Assembly (NCBI GenBank): GCA_020852155.1
Contig: JADZBJ010000453.1
Location: 1 to 7,482, forward strand
DNA length: 7,482 nt
DNA from: Saprospiraceae bacterium
Lineage (GTDB): Bacteria > Bacteroidota > Bacteroidia > Chitinophagales > Saprospiraceae
Direction: 5' to 3'
The notes beneath the pieces were generated by a model. That model made no database searches. It was not told the DNA's origin and saw only the letters and a list, made by a program, of their open reading frames with translations. Shown here one piece after another: positions 1 to 6,025 of this stretch (positions are counted from its first letter, which is position 1; every line of letters begins with the position of its first letter). Position numbers and translations under genes: made by a program.

Positions 1-632
1 AAAATTTGATAGCCGTTTTGCTCCTGAACGGTAAAAACGGCTTTGCCCGTCATCACAGAATCGTATCTGGAACTGGCAGAAATCAGTGTCAGTTCAAATT
101 GAGCGATGGCTTTCAGGAGGCGCTCTCCGGTGATGGCCGTATCGCCAAATGCCGCCTGGAACCGCGACGGCCACAGGGCATTTCGTTGCAATTTTTGAAT
201 GACATTCGGCAAGGTTTCGCCCATTTCGGAGGTATCTGAAATAGGCGCCAGTGCCTGAAAATCCAGGTGTTGTATCGCGCCGTCCCACATATACGACTTT
301 GCCCAGGCCAAATTTTGCAACGTCGGCGAATTGCGGCGGCCAATACGATCGCCAATGCCATGACTCAACGCATGATCTACATGGGTAAAAGCGGTATAGG
401 ACAAGTGGCAAGAAGCGCACGAAATGGTGCTGTCGCGTGAAAGGACAGGGTCATAAAACAGGCGCCGGCCCAATTCGATGCCCTCTTTCGTCAGCGGGTT
501 GCGAGAAACATCATAGCCGATGGCCGGAAAATAATCGGGCGTTATCAGGATGACAGGCGTTCCCCAAAAGACAGGTTTAACGGCGGCCATCAGCAGGAGC
601 GCCATTAACCCTGAAAACAGTTGCTTACTCAT
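1..632 (-). CDS. MauG/MbnH-type di-haem cytochrome c peroxidase family protein (partial, C-terminus outside window)
   Basis: The first 210 codons are visible; the gene continues past the left edge. Residues 1-24 form a hydrophobic export signal (LFSGLMALLLMAA), as expected for a periplasmic haem protein. The first haem site is CASCH at residues 72-76, within the family context RRLFYDPVLSRDSTISCASC. Further family landmarks are RNSPTLQN (about 100-107), MWDGAIQHLDFQALAPI (about 115-131) and EMGE (about 136-139). The second CXXCH expected of this family would lie outside the window. Members either reduce hydrogen peroxide or, like MauG and MbnH, oxidise tryptophan in a partner protein. The ATG overlaps the stop of the upstream MbnP-like gene by 8 bases (ATGAGTAA), so the two are surely co-translated. 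This pairing favours an MbnH-like role (tryptophan to kynurenine in MbnP) over a plain peroxidase, but that is inference; Bacteroidota carry many such peroxidases. Confidence 0.9.
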   Translation of the reverse strand, partial: MSKQLFSGLMALLLMAAVKPVFWGTPVILITPDYFPAIGYDVSRNPLTKEGIELGRRLFYDPVLSRDSTISCASCHLSYTAFTHVDHALSHGIGDRIGRRNSPTLQNLAWAKSYMWDGAIQHLDFQALAPISDTSEMGETLPNVIQKLQRNALWPSRFQAAFGDTAITGERLLKAIAQFELTLISASSRYDSVMTGKAVFTVQEQNGYQI

Positions 633-1296
633 GCACGGTAATTGAATGGGCCAAAATCGCCATCAGGCGCACGGCAGGAGCGCCCGGCGACATGATTTTA
701 CGCTGCTGCGCGGCAACATCTGCCTGAAAAAACGGTGCGAGTTCGATATTCAACGCCCTGGATTTTGAATGATGCGCATTCAATACAACTTGCCGGGCAG
801 ATTGAAACGGCGATAAATAGCCGCCCAGGTGATATTCAAAGTCATGCCGTTGCGCGTTGCGGAGATTGCCTTCTATTTTCACATTGATATAACCGCTTTG
901 CCAGGCCCAAAACAATCCCTTTGAAGGGTCAAGGTCGCCGCCCATAACACCGGAAGCCGTCGTCAGACTGTCAACGCCCAGGTTGAATTGCAGGGCGTCA
1001 AAATCCGTCGAAGCATCCAGGCCTTTAAACGTAATGTTCATGGATTTTTCCGTTTCAAAATCAACCAAATGATATTGTTTTTCTTCGAAAACGGGTTGGT
1101 TGTCTTTCAGGAAAACGAACTGCCCAACGTAGCACCTGAATGTTTCAAATTGTATGGTATCGCCGTTTTTCAAGGGAAAATCCGCATCGGGCCGAATCGC
1201 TTGACCATGCAATACAGGCTGAATGGTCAAGGTAAATGGCTGCGCAAAAACAACAACGGGCAGCCAGGTCAGCAGCACAAAAGCAAAATGCTTCAT
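625..1296 (-). CDS. MbnP-family secreted copper-binding protein
   Basis: The protein has 223 residues. Residues 1-18 are a typical signal peptide ending VVFA, with cleavage likely before Gln19, so the mature protein is periplasmic or exported. The core carries the MbnP-family signature: FNLGVDSLTTASGVMGGDLDP (residues 104-124 apart from one break at Val108) followed by GLFWAWQSGYINVK (127-140), then FEYHLGGY (153-160). In characterised MbnP, copper binding depends on a tryptophan that the partner MbnH oxidises to kynurenine; Trp130 and Trp132 in the GLFWAWQSG stretch are the candidates here. His156, His175/176 and His217 are possible copper ligands. The start overlaps the stop of the upstream Spy-like gene by ATGA, and the stop overlaps the start of the MauG/MbnH-like peroxidase, so the putative substrate and enzyme are adjacent. 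No methanobactin precursor or biosynthesis genes are visible, so a role outside methanobactin use is likely. Family call is strong; the metal is inferred. Confidence 0.85.
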   Translation of the reverse strand: MKHFAFVLLTWLPVVVFAQPFTLTIQPVLHGQAIRPDADFPLKNGDTIQFETFRCYVGQFVFLKDNQPVFEEKQYHLVDFETEKSMNITFKGLDASTDFDALQFNLGVDSLTTASGVMGGDLDPSKGLFWAWQSGYINVKIEGNLRNAQRHDFEYHLGGYLSPFQSARQVVLNAHHSKSRALNIELAPFFQADVAAQQRKIMSPGAPAVRLMAILAHSITVHE

Positions 1297-1745
1297 TTTT
1301 TTTCCGGGTGCTTGTTCTTGCCGAAAAGCGTTTCCAGCTCGCCTGCCAGGGCATTGAAATTGGCTATTTGATCAGGCTTGCAGAGCTGTTTTATATCATT
1401 AAAGTGATTGAAATGAATGTTCTCCACTTGCGCCTGCAAAGCACTGACACGGGCAATCAGGCTGTCCCTGGCCGATGTATCATTGGTGGCCAGCAGGGCA
1501 TATAATTCCTGTCGGGCAGCAGCGATTTCATCGTCTTTCTGACGAATGGCCTGACGATGACCATTGATGAGGTCGTTGTACGCCTTTGCCTGGCTTTCAT
1601 CAAATTGCAGCCGCTTGATGATGCGTTCGCGCGGACCTTCGTCGGGACGAGGCGGGTGTTTGCGCAGTAAAAAACCTGCGATCAAGGCGATATTGAGCAG
1701 GCCAAGCGCAATGACTGCCCAGGTGAGAAACCGCACTTTATTCAT
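1293..1745 (-). CDS. Membrane-anchored Spy/CpxP/CnrX-like periplasmic metal-sensor protein
   Basis: The protein has 150 residues. One membrane helix lies at residues 5-27 (TWAVIALGLLNIALIAGFLL), followed by a proline-rich linker (HPPRPDEGP) and a helical periplasmic domain. The layout FDESQAKAYNDLINGHRQAIR (48-68 apart from one break at Tyr56), a long charged helix, then ENIHFNHFNDIKQLCKPDQ (108-126) is that of Bacteroidota 'periplasmic heavy metal sensor' proteins of the Spy/CpxP/CnrX type. His63, His111, His114 and Cys122 could bind metal. I chose the ATG at 1745 because it gives an ATGAATAA overlap of 8 bases with the upstream gene, the same arrangement used at the last junction of the operon, and places the helix right after MNKVRF. 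An ATG at 1769 would add eight unlikely residues. Placement directly after a sigma factor and a probable anti-sigma factor argues for a sensor like CnrX rather than a chaperone, though either is possible. Confidence 0.8.
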   Translation of the reverse strand: MNKVRFLTWAVIALGLLNIALIAGFLLRKHPPRPDEGPRERIIKRLQFDESQAKAYNDLINGHRQAIRQKDDEIAAARQELYALLATNDTSARDSLIARVSALQAQVENIHFNHFNDIKQLCKPDQIANFNALAGELETLFGKNKHPEKK

Positions 1746-1992
1746 CGTATAATTGATTTGAAGTGTCAAGGTTCATTTGTTGAAGCAGCGTTGCTTCTGG
1801 ATACGCACGCTGAGTTTGCATGGTCAGTACATTAAAAACAACCAACGCGCCGAAGGCCAGGCTACCGGCCAGCGACCATCCCCAGGAAATACGCTCCTCG
1901 GCAGCAAAACGGATTTTTGCCTTGACGCGCGTGAAGAGGTATGGATCAGGCTCTACGCGTTTGATTTTTTTAAACAGTTCTAAATCTTCCAT
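1738..1992 (-). CDS. Small single-pass membrane protein, probable anti-sigma factor
   Basis: The protein has 84 residues. Residues 1-35 are charged and presumably cytoplasmic, including ELFKKIKRVEPDPYLFTRVK; one membrane helix spans about 37-58 (WGWSLAGSLAFGALVVFNVL); the rest is a short periplasmic tail. No zinc-binding anti-sigma motif (HxxxCxxC) is present. It starts 38 bases after the ECF sigma gene and overlaps the Spy-like gene by 8 bases. Position, size and topology match the small anti-sigma proteins that follow ECF sigma genes, such as CnrY, where a short cytoplasmic N-terminus holds the sigma factor. I recognise no conserved family by sequence beyond the N-terminal pattern often seen in Bacteroidota anti-sigma-like proteins, so the role rests mainly on context. 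Confidence 0.75.
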   Translation of the reverse strand: MEDLELFKKIKRVEPDPYLFTRVKAKIRFAAEERISWGWSLAGSLAFGALVVFNVLTMQTQRAYPEATLLQQMNLDTSNQLYDE

Positions 1993-2030
1993 CAGATGAG
2001 ATTTGTATTGCTTTGACGATGTGGCGGGTG

Positions 2031-2549
2031 CTATCCTTCGCCACTGCCCAGTTTTTTTTCCAGATTTTGTTTTGCCCTTTGCAAAAGCGATTCAACCGCT
2101 TTTTCAGACAACTGCATGATGTCTGCAACCTCGCGTTGGGGCAAGTCTTCAATATACTTGAGGAGTAAGGCTGTGCGCTGGTTTTCGGGCAGCGTATTGA
2201 TCTTTTGAAAGAGATTTTCAAGCGCTTCGCGATCTTCCAGCACAACGCCCGGATGGTCGAAGTGTGGAATATCCAAACTTTTCTCGTCTTCTCCCATAAA
2301 AAGGCGCGTGAAAAACCCCAGCCTTTTTTGGCGGGTACGACTTCGAAGAATATCCAGACAATGATTTACTGCGATGCGATAAATCCAGGTTTTCAGGCTG
2401 GATTTACCTTCAAATCGCGTCATGTGGGCATGAATTTTTACAAAAACATCCTGTGTTGCCTCTTCGGCATCGTGCTTGTTCTGAAGGTAATTCAGACAAA
2501 GGTTAAAGACCAGTTGCTGGTATTGGTAGAATATGGTTTCGAAATCCAT
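2031..2549 (-). CDS. ECF-type RNA polymerase sigma-70 factor
   Basis: The protein has 172 residues, the usual size for an extracytoplasmic-function sigma factor. Region 2 spans about residues 5-70, with NKHDAEEATQDVFVKIH (24-40) and the promoter-melting helix TWIYRIAVNHCLDILRSR (54-71). A linker follows (about 75-105), then region 4 (about 107-166) with LPENQRTALLLKYIEDLP (120-137) and the helix-turn-helix QREVADIMQLSEKAVESLL. There is no extra C-terminal domain. It would direct RNA polymerase to a small regulon, very likely including its own operon. The start lies 18 bases after the rtcB stop, and the probable anti-sigma gene follows after 38 bases. No good TAnnTTTG promoter is evident in the 18-base gap; an internal promoter within rtcB cannot be excluded. 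Confidence 0.95.
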   Translation of the reverse strand: MDFETIFYQYQQLVFNLCLNYLQNKHDAEEATQDVFVKIHAHMTRFEGKSSLKTWIYRIAVNHCLDILRSRTRQKRLGFFTRLFMGEDEKSLDIPHFDHPGVVLEDREALENLFQKINTLPENQRTALLLKYIEDLPQREVADIMQLSEKAVESLLQRAKQNLEKKLGSGEG

Positions 2550-2567
2550 GTGATGCAGCCCGCGTCG

Positions 2568-3875
2568 CTAGTCTTTGTACGGGTCAAATACATCAGCAGC
2601 AGCCATCGCAACTCCTATGGGCCGCAGGCGATGACACACGTCAATGGTCCCTTCATGAAATGCCAGCACCTGATACAGTTTTTTGTAGCATTCAGGGGCT
2701 TCATCAGCGCCACCGCCGCGCAGGACGATGCCTTTGTGTTTCATGCTTCGCTTAACCTTGGGCCAATCCACCACACCTTTGGTCAGGAACTGCGCCCGAC
2801 CGTTTTTCCAGCGCTTTTTACCGGCAGCCTGTGTGCGGCTCATGACACGCCCCGCGCCATGTACGGTGGAGTACAATCCTTGACGGCTCAATGGTGAATC
2901 CACACCGCGCACCACCACAGACACGTCGCTCATGTTGGACCCGATAAATCCGTATTGATCCGGGAATGCGGGGGTAGCGCCCTTGCGAACGACGTAGTAT
3001 TTCTCGCCGAAATGCTCTTCCTCCCACAGAAAATTATGGTGGTTGTGGACTTCAAAAACGGATTGCCCTTTTAGAATTTCCAGGACTTTATTCACCACCA
3101 CGTCCCGACCGGCATAGGCGTATTCGCCAGCCAGCCGCATAGCGGCAAGGTAGTCCTGACCGGCTTCGGAAGCTGCGTCAAAGAGAATAGGCGGCGCATC
3201 CATACTGCCTTCCTGAACGCGGTCTTCAAAGGTTTTTCCGCGTGAAATGGCAATAAAGCCCGTCGTTGTTTTATGCCCGAATCCGCGTGAGCCGAAATGC
3301 ACGCCAATCCAGAGCCATCCTTCTTCGTCTTCAAAAAGATCAACGAAGTGGTTGCCCGAACCCACGGTACCCAACTGGTTCATGGCCAGCGACATCATGT
3401 TGCGCTGCGGTTTGAATTCCGCTTTCGCGATGTGGTCAAATACCGGATGGTCAATCGGTTTCGGATTTGGGCGGCCCACACCAAAGCCTATTTGTTTGAA
3501 AATTTCATCCATGACCTTCTCGACGTCCATATCGGCGGCTTTGATGTTGGTCTGAACGGCTTTGTTGCCGCAGGCAATATCAAAACCAACGCCCGACAAA
3601 CTGATCTTGTCGCGATAGGCCACAACGCCACCAATAGGATGGCCATAGCCGTAGTGCGCATCGGCTGTCAGTGTAGCGCGATCTCCGGGAGAACTGGCGC
3701 AGCGTTTCATCTGTTCGATGGCGTTTTCATCAATGATGGGTTCGCCAAAAATGTGAAGATTCAAGGGTAATGTGATGATGTGATAATGAGATAATGGTCG
3801 GCGTGTATAGTCAACCCAAAGTGGTTTTGAACAAGTCGTGTCTGTAAATCCTTCAAAATCAAGGAAATCAATCAT
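2568..3875 (-). CDS. rtcB: RtcB-family RNA ligase
   Basis: RtcB joins RNA ends bearing 3'-phosphate or 2',3'-cyclic phosphate to 5'-hydroxyl ends, using GTP and Mn2+, in tRNA splicing or RNA repair. Numbered from the ATG at 3875 (435 residues), the expected motifs are present: GVGFDIACG (95-103, metal ligands Asp99 and Cys102), GTVGSGNHF (169-177), HFGSRGFGH (193-201), HNHHN (277-281), VVRKGATPA (295-303), GSNMSDVSVVVRG (312-324) and HGAGRVMSR (339-347), whose His339 is the residue guanylylated in the family. All catalytic positions appear intact. Homology with E. coli RtcB (408 aa) begins only near NLHIFGEP, about 40 residues in. A GTG at 3893 lengthens the frame by six residues; a TTG at 3764 would give a 398-residue protein. 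The first ~38 residues are therefore doubtful. It lies 18 bases upstream of the ECF sigma gene in the same direction. Confidence 0.9.
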   Translation of the reverse strand: MIDFLDFEGFTDTTCSKPLWVDYTRRPLSHYHIITLPLNLHIFGEPIIDENAIEQMKRCASSPGDRATLTADAHYGYGHPIGGVVAYRDKISLSGVGFDIACGNKAVQTNIKAADMDVEKVMDEIFKQIGFGVGRPNPKPIDHPVFDHIAKAEFKPQRNMMSLAMNQLGTVGSGNHFVDLFEDEEGWLWIGVHFGSRGFGHKTTTGFIAISRGKTFEDRVQEGSMDAPPILFDAASEAGQDYLAAMRLAGEYAYAGRDVVVNKVLEILKGQSVFEVHNHHNFLWEEEHFGEKYYVVRKGATPAFPDQYGFIGSNMSDVSVVVRGVDSPLSRQGLYSTVHGAGRVMSRTQAAGKKRWKNGRAQFLTKGVVDWPKVKRSMKHKGIVLRGGGADEAPECYKKLYQVLAFHEGTIDVCHRLRPIGVAMAAADVFDPYKD

Positions 3876-3896
3876 AGAAATCTTCAAAATCACTTA

Positions 3897-4057
3897 GAGG
3901 TTGTTTAAATTTCACTGCTGGATTCAAAAAGAGGAGATTTTGGCGGTAGCCGATCCTTTTTTTTCGGGGTGAAGCAGGGGTTTCAGCCTGAAAAAAATGG
4001 GAAGGATGGCGGCAAAAGATACCTTTTTGAGCCAGTGAGTGAATTTTAAACAACCTC
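3897..4057. mobile_element. MITE-like palindromic element with 19-bp terminal inverted repeats
   Basis: The left end (3897-3915) reads gaggttgtttaaatttcac; the right end (4039-4057), reverse complemented, matches 18 of 19 bases. Both ends are flanked by TTA (3894-3896 and 4058-4060), a plausible 3-bp target duplication. Inside the termini the arms keep pairing imperfectly: tcaaaaag sits at the same distance from each end, then ttttggcgg against ttttgccgcc, and atcc followed by a T-run. The whole 161 bp could fold as one long hairpin with its apex near 3977. There is no transposase gene; the only open frame across it is a 61-codon stretch without recognisable features. The 3-bp TTA flank is compatible with mobilisation by an IS5-superfamily transposase (TNA-type targets), but the parent element is unknown. 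The 3894-4233 stretch otherwise holds only the mscL terminator and an AT-rich spacer. Confidence 0.75.
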
Positions 4058-4180
4058 TTAAATCAGGGTATAAAATTGCTTTTCAGGCAAAATGGTTCCA
4101 GCGTTATTTAAATCCTGGTGAAATATCGCAAAATCAAGCCGTTTAATCCATATATCCTGAAAAATTCAGCCTAAAACAAC

Positions 4181-4212
4181 ATGAGCCAGCCTGAAACAAC
4201 AGACTGGCTCAT
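4181..4212 (-). terminator. Probable rho-independent terminator of mscL
   Basis: A perfect 9-bp inverted repeat (ATGAGCCAG at 4181-4189, CTGGCTCAT at 4204-4212) with a 14-base loop starts 22 bases past the mscL stop. On the minus strand the stem is followed by GTTGTTTTAG, a moderately T-rich tract rather than a clean U-run, so termination is likely but may be weak. An imperfect 15-base direct repeat (cagcctaaaacaaca at 4167-4181 and cagcctgaaacaaca at 4187-4201) overlaps it. Confidence 0.5.
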
Positions 4213-4233
4213 AGAGGAGAATTTGTAGGAAAA

Positions 4234-4560
4234 TTATTTCACTTCGTCGCCTTTTTTACCGGCGGCCTTGATCAAAAAGTACAACACAGTACCCACCATG
4301 ATAAAGCTCACCAAAGCATTGATGAAGTTACCCACGCGGATACCGCCTTCGATGATGGTTTGACCATCTTTCATCACCTCTTTGCCCGCAATGACAATAC
4401 CTGAAAAATCAGGATTGCCCGTAATCATACCCAGAATAGGCGTAATGATGTCGCCCACTAAAGAGTCAACGATTTTCTGGAATGCGCCACCGATAATAAC
4501 GGCAACGGCCAGTGTAATAACATCGCCGCGAAGGAGGAAATTTTTTAACTCGCTAATCAT
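4234..4560 (-). CDS. mscL: Large-conductance mechanosensitive channel MscL (short form)
   Basis: This is a homopentameric inner-membrane channel that opens under membrane tension and releases solutes on hypo-osmotic shock. The 108-residue sequence shows the amphipathic N-terminal helix (ISELKNFLLRG), the first pore-lining helix LAVAVIIGGAFQKIVDSLVG (17-36) with the IITPILG continuation (38-44), a periplasmic loop (about 46-73), and the second membrane helix (about 77-98, NFINALVSFIMVGTVLYFLI). It ends at GKKGDEVK, so the C-terminal cytoplasmic helix bundle present in the 136-residue E. coli protein is missing; the pore-forming core is complete. The gene stands alone, 203 bases from hemW, with a candidate promoter upstream and a stem-loop downstream. 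Confidence 0.95.
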   Translation of the reverse strand: MISELKNFLLRGDVITLAVAVIIGGAFQKIVDSLVGDIITPILGMITGNPDFSGIVIAGKEVMKDGQTIIEGGIRVGNFINALVSFIMVGTVLYFLIKAAGKKGDEVK

Positions 4561-4616
4561 GTTGTTTCGTTTTGAAAAAGTTGGTGAAATAATAAAGCAG
4601 TTTGGAATTGCAGCGG

Positions 4617-4646
4617 TAAATGTATTTCAGTTGACAATTCTGCAAA
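4617..4646 (-). promoter_or_regulatory. Candidate Bacteroidota-type promoter for mscL
   Basis: On the minus strand a TTTG (4643-4646) is followed after 18 bases by TACATTTA (4617-4624), matching seven of eight positions of the TAnnTTTG -7 box, and the spacing is close to the usual 19-20. The 5' leader would be roughly 50 bases. This is pattern matching only; AT-rich DNA produces such matches by chance. Confidence 0.4.
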
Positions 4647-4763
4647 CAAAATTCAGGAAAAAAAATAAAACAAGACATCTCCGTAGTTCAAAAGACAGGC
4701 ACCCAGGCCGATCTATCTAATTGATTTTCAGGTATATATATATTTAAAGGCGGTTTTGGCATT

Positions 4764-5906
4764 TTACTCCTCCAATTTAAATAAATCAGAAGATATACCA
4801 TCTGCACGGAATCTTGAGGCTGGTGTCAGTTTGAAAAACATATCCGAGTGTTCGATATGGCCTTTTTCCAAATGCCCCTGTACTGCTTGCAAAAAGTAAC
4901 TTTCCAGGTCATTTCCCATAGCCCGAATGCGCCGAAGATCAACGCCCCACATGGTGCGCAGACCCGTCATCACATATTCATGGTAGCGATTCTCGCGGGT
5001 GAGGACTTCCAGTTCAAAAGGAACCTGACCATTTTCCAATGACTGGATATAGAGCGCGTTGTTGGGCTTATTCCATTGTCGGCTTTGGCCATTAAACGAA
5101 TGCGCTGAAGGGCCGATGCCCAGATAAGGTTCGCCCGACCAGTAACTGCTGTTGTGCCGCGCATAACGGCCTGGCAAGGCGAAATTCGAAATTTCATATT
5201 GTTCATAACCCGCATCGGCAGTGGCCGACATCAGGTATTCAAATTGTCGTTGCGCTTTTTCTTCATCCAGGGGCGGCTGTTGTTCGCGACGCACCCATGT
5301 ACCCAACGCGGTGCCGTCTTCTACCGTCAGGCAATACGCCGACAAGTGTGGAATACCGAAATCAAAAAACCGTCGGAGGTTGTCGGCCCATTGCGCATCC
5401 GACGTTGTCGGCGCGCCGTAGATCAGGTCAATGGTCAGGTCGTGAAATCCGGTTTTTGCCGCCAGTTCGAGCGCCGTCAGCGCATGTTCTGCCGAATGGG
5501 CGCGATTCATCCACTTCAGGTCATCATCGTGGAAAGATTGAATGCCGATACTGAGCCGATTAACGGGTGTGCGCGCTTTCAGGTCGTTCAGCCATGCCTC
5601 ATTCAGGTCGTCAGGATTGGCTTCGAGGGTCACTTCAAAGTCAGGCAGGTCATTTTTTACTGGAAAAATTTCATATATTTTCTGAAAAATGGTTTCCAGC
5701 TCTGCCACACTTAACAACGAAGGCGTACCGCCCCCAAGGTAAATACTACGCAATTCAGCGCCGCCGAGGTAATCGCGTTGCAGATCAATTTCGCGTAAAA
5801 TTGAGGCCAAAAGCGGCTCTTTCAACTTCAAAGATGTCGAAAAATGGAAATTGCAATAGTGACAAGCCCGTTTACAAAATGGAATATGCAGGTAAAGTCC
5901 AGCCAT
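4764..5906 (-). CDS. hemW: Radical SAM protein HemW (haem chaperone, formerly 'oxygen-independent coproporphyrinogen oxidase')
   Basis: The 380-residue length matches HemW. The N-terminus carries the iron-sulfur cluster motif CKRACHYCNF (11-20): CxxxCxxC with Phe at the position where true HemN has a fourth Cys, which marks HemW rather than coproporphyrinogen dehydrogenase. Other landmarks are the SAM-binding GGGTPS (58-63), EANPDD (95-100), GIQSF (121-125), DLIYGAPT (160-167) and the HemW-type HNSSYWSGEPYLGIGPSAHS (251-270). HemW proteins bind haem and are thought to deliver it to membrane respiratory proteins in the cytoplasm; many annotations still use the older name. The ATG gives MAGLYLHIPFC, the usual start of the family. 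It is divergent from the fabH gene across 119 bases and not closely linked to mscL. The 203 bases downstream (4561-4763) hold an ATATATATAT tract near 4735 and the mscL promoter; I see no clear hemW terminator. Confidence 0.95.
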   Translation of the reverse strand: MAGLYLHIPFCKRACHYCNFHFSTSLKLKEPLLASILREIDLQRDYLGGAELRSIYLGGGTPSLLSVAELETIFQKIYEIFPVKNDLPDFEVTLEANPDDLNEAWLNDLKARTPVNRLSIGIQSFHDDDLKWMNRAHSAEHALTALELAAKTGFHDLTIDLIYGAPTTSDAQWADNLRRFFDFGIPHLSAYCLTVEDGTALGTWVRREQQPPLDEEKAQRQFEYLMSATADAGYEQYEISNFALPGRYARHNSSYWSGEPYLGIGPSAHSFNGQSRQWNKPNNALYIQSLENGQVPFELEVLTRENRYHEYVMTGLRTMWGVDLRRIRAMGNDLESYFLQAVQGHLEKGHIEHSDMFFKLTPASRFRADGISSDLFKLEE

Positions 5907-5978
5907 AAGTTGTGGGACAAAGAACGCGAGTTCTCAGAGTTTTTTTAACGTTTGCTGGCAAATTCCGTCGGCATCATG

Positions 5979-5986
5979 TAGGTTTG
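5979..5986 (+). promoter_or_regulatory. fabH: TAnnTTTG -7 box upstream of fabH
   Basis: TAGGTTTG matches the Bacteroidota -7 consensus exactly, 39 bases before the fabH ATG. The nearest TTTG (5951-5954) is 24 bases upstream, too far for a standard -33 box, so the match is only half convincing. No purine-rich ribosome site precedes the ATG (tttaaacaaattggt), as is usual in this phylum. Confidence 0.45.
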
Positions 5987-6025
5987 TCGCTGCAAGCATA
6001 CACCTAACCATTTAAACAAATTGGT

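Noticed and set aside
1..1296. Methanobactin operon
   Set aside because: MbnP and MbnH-like proteins occur widely without methanobactin; no precursor peptide or MbnB/MbnC-type gene is visible, and the neighbouring genes are regulatory.
1746..1769. Upstream ATG (1769) for the Spy-like gene
   Set aside because: It would add MTLQINYT inside the preceding gene; the ATG at 1745 gives the same overlap style as the other junctions and a normal membrane anchor.
2205..2897. 230-codon plus-strand open frame
   Set aside because: It lies opposite the sigma gene and the 3' end of rtcB, both with strong family motifs, and its own translation has no recognisable domain.
3868..4053. 61-codon minus-strand open frame across the palindromic element
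   Set aside because: It is formed by the inverted repeat DNA itself, has no homology I recognise and overlaps the rtcB start region.
5154..5714. 186-codon plus-strand open frame
   Set aside because: It is antisense to the centre of hemW and shows no family features.
5921..5934. Small palindrome AGAAC-GCGA-GTTCT followed by a T-run in the hemW/fabH divergent gap
   Set aside because: Five-base arms are too short to call an operator, and no plus-strand gene ends before it that would need a terminator.
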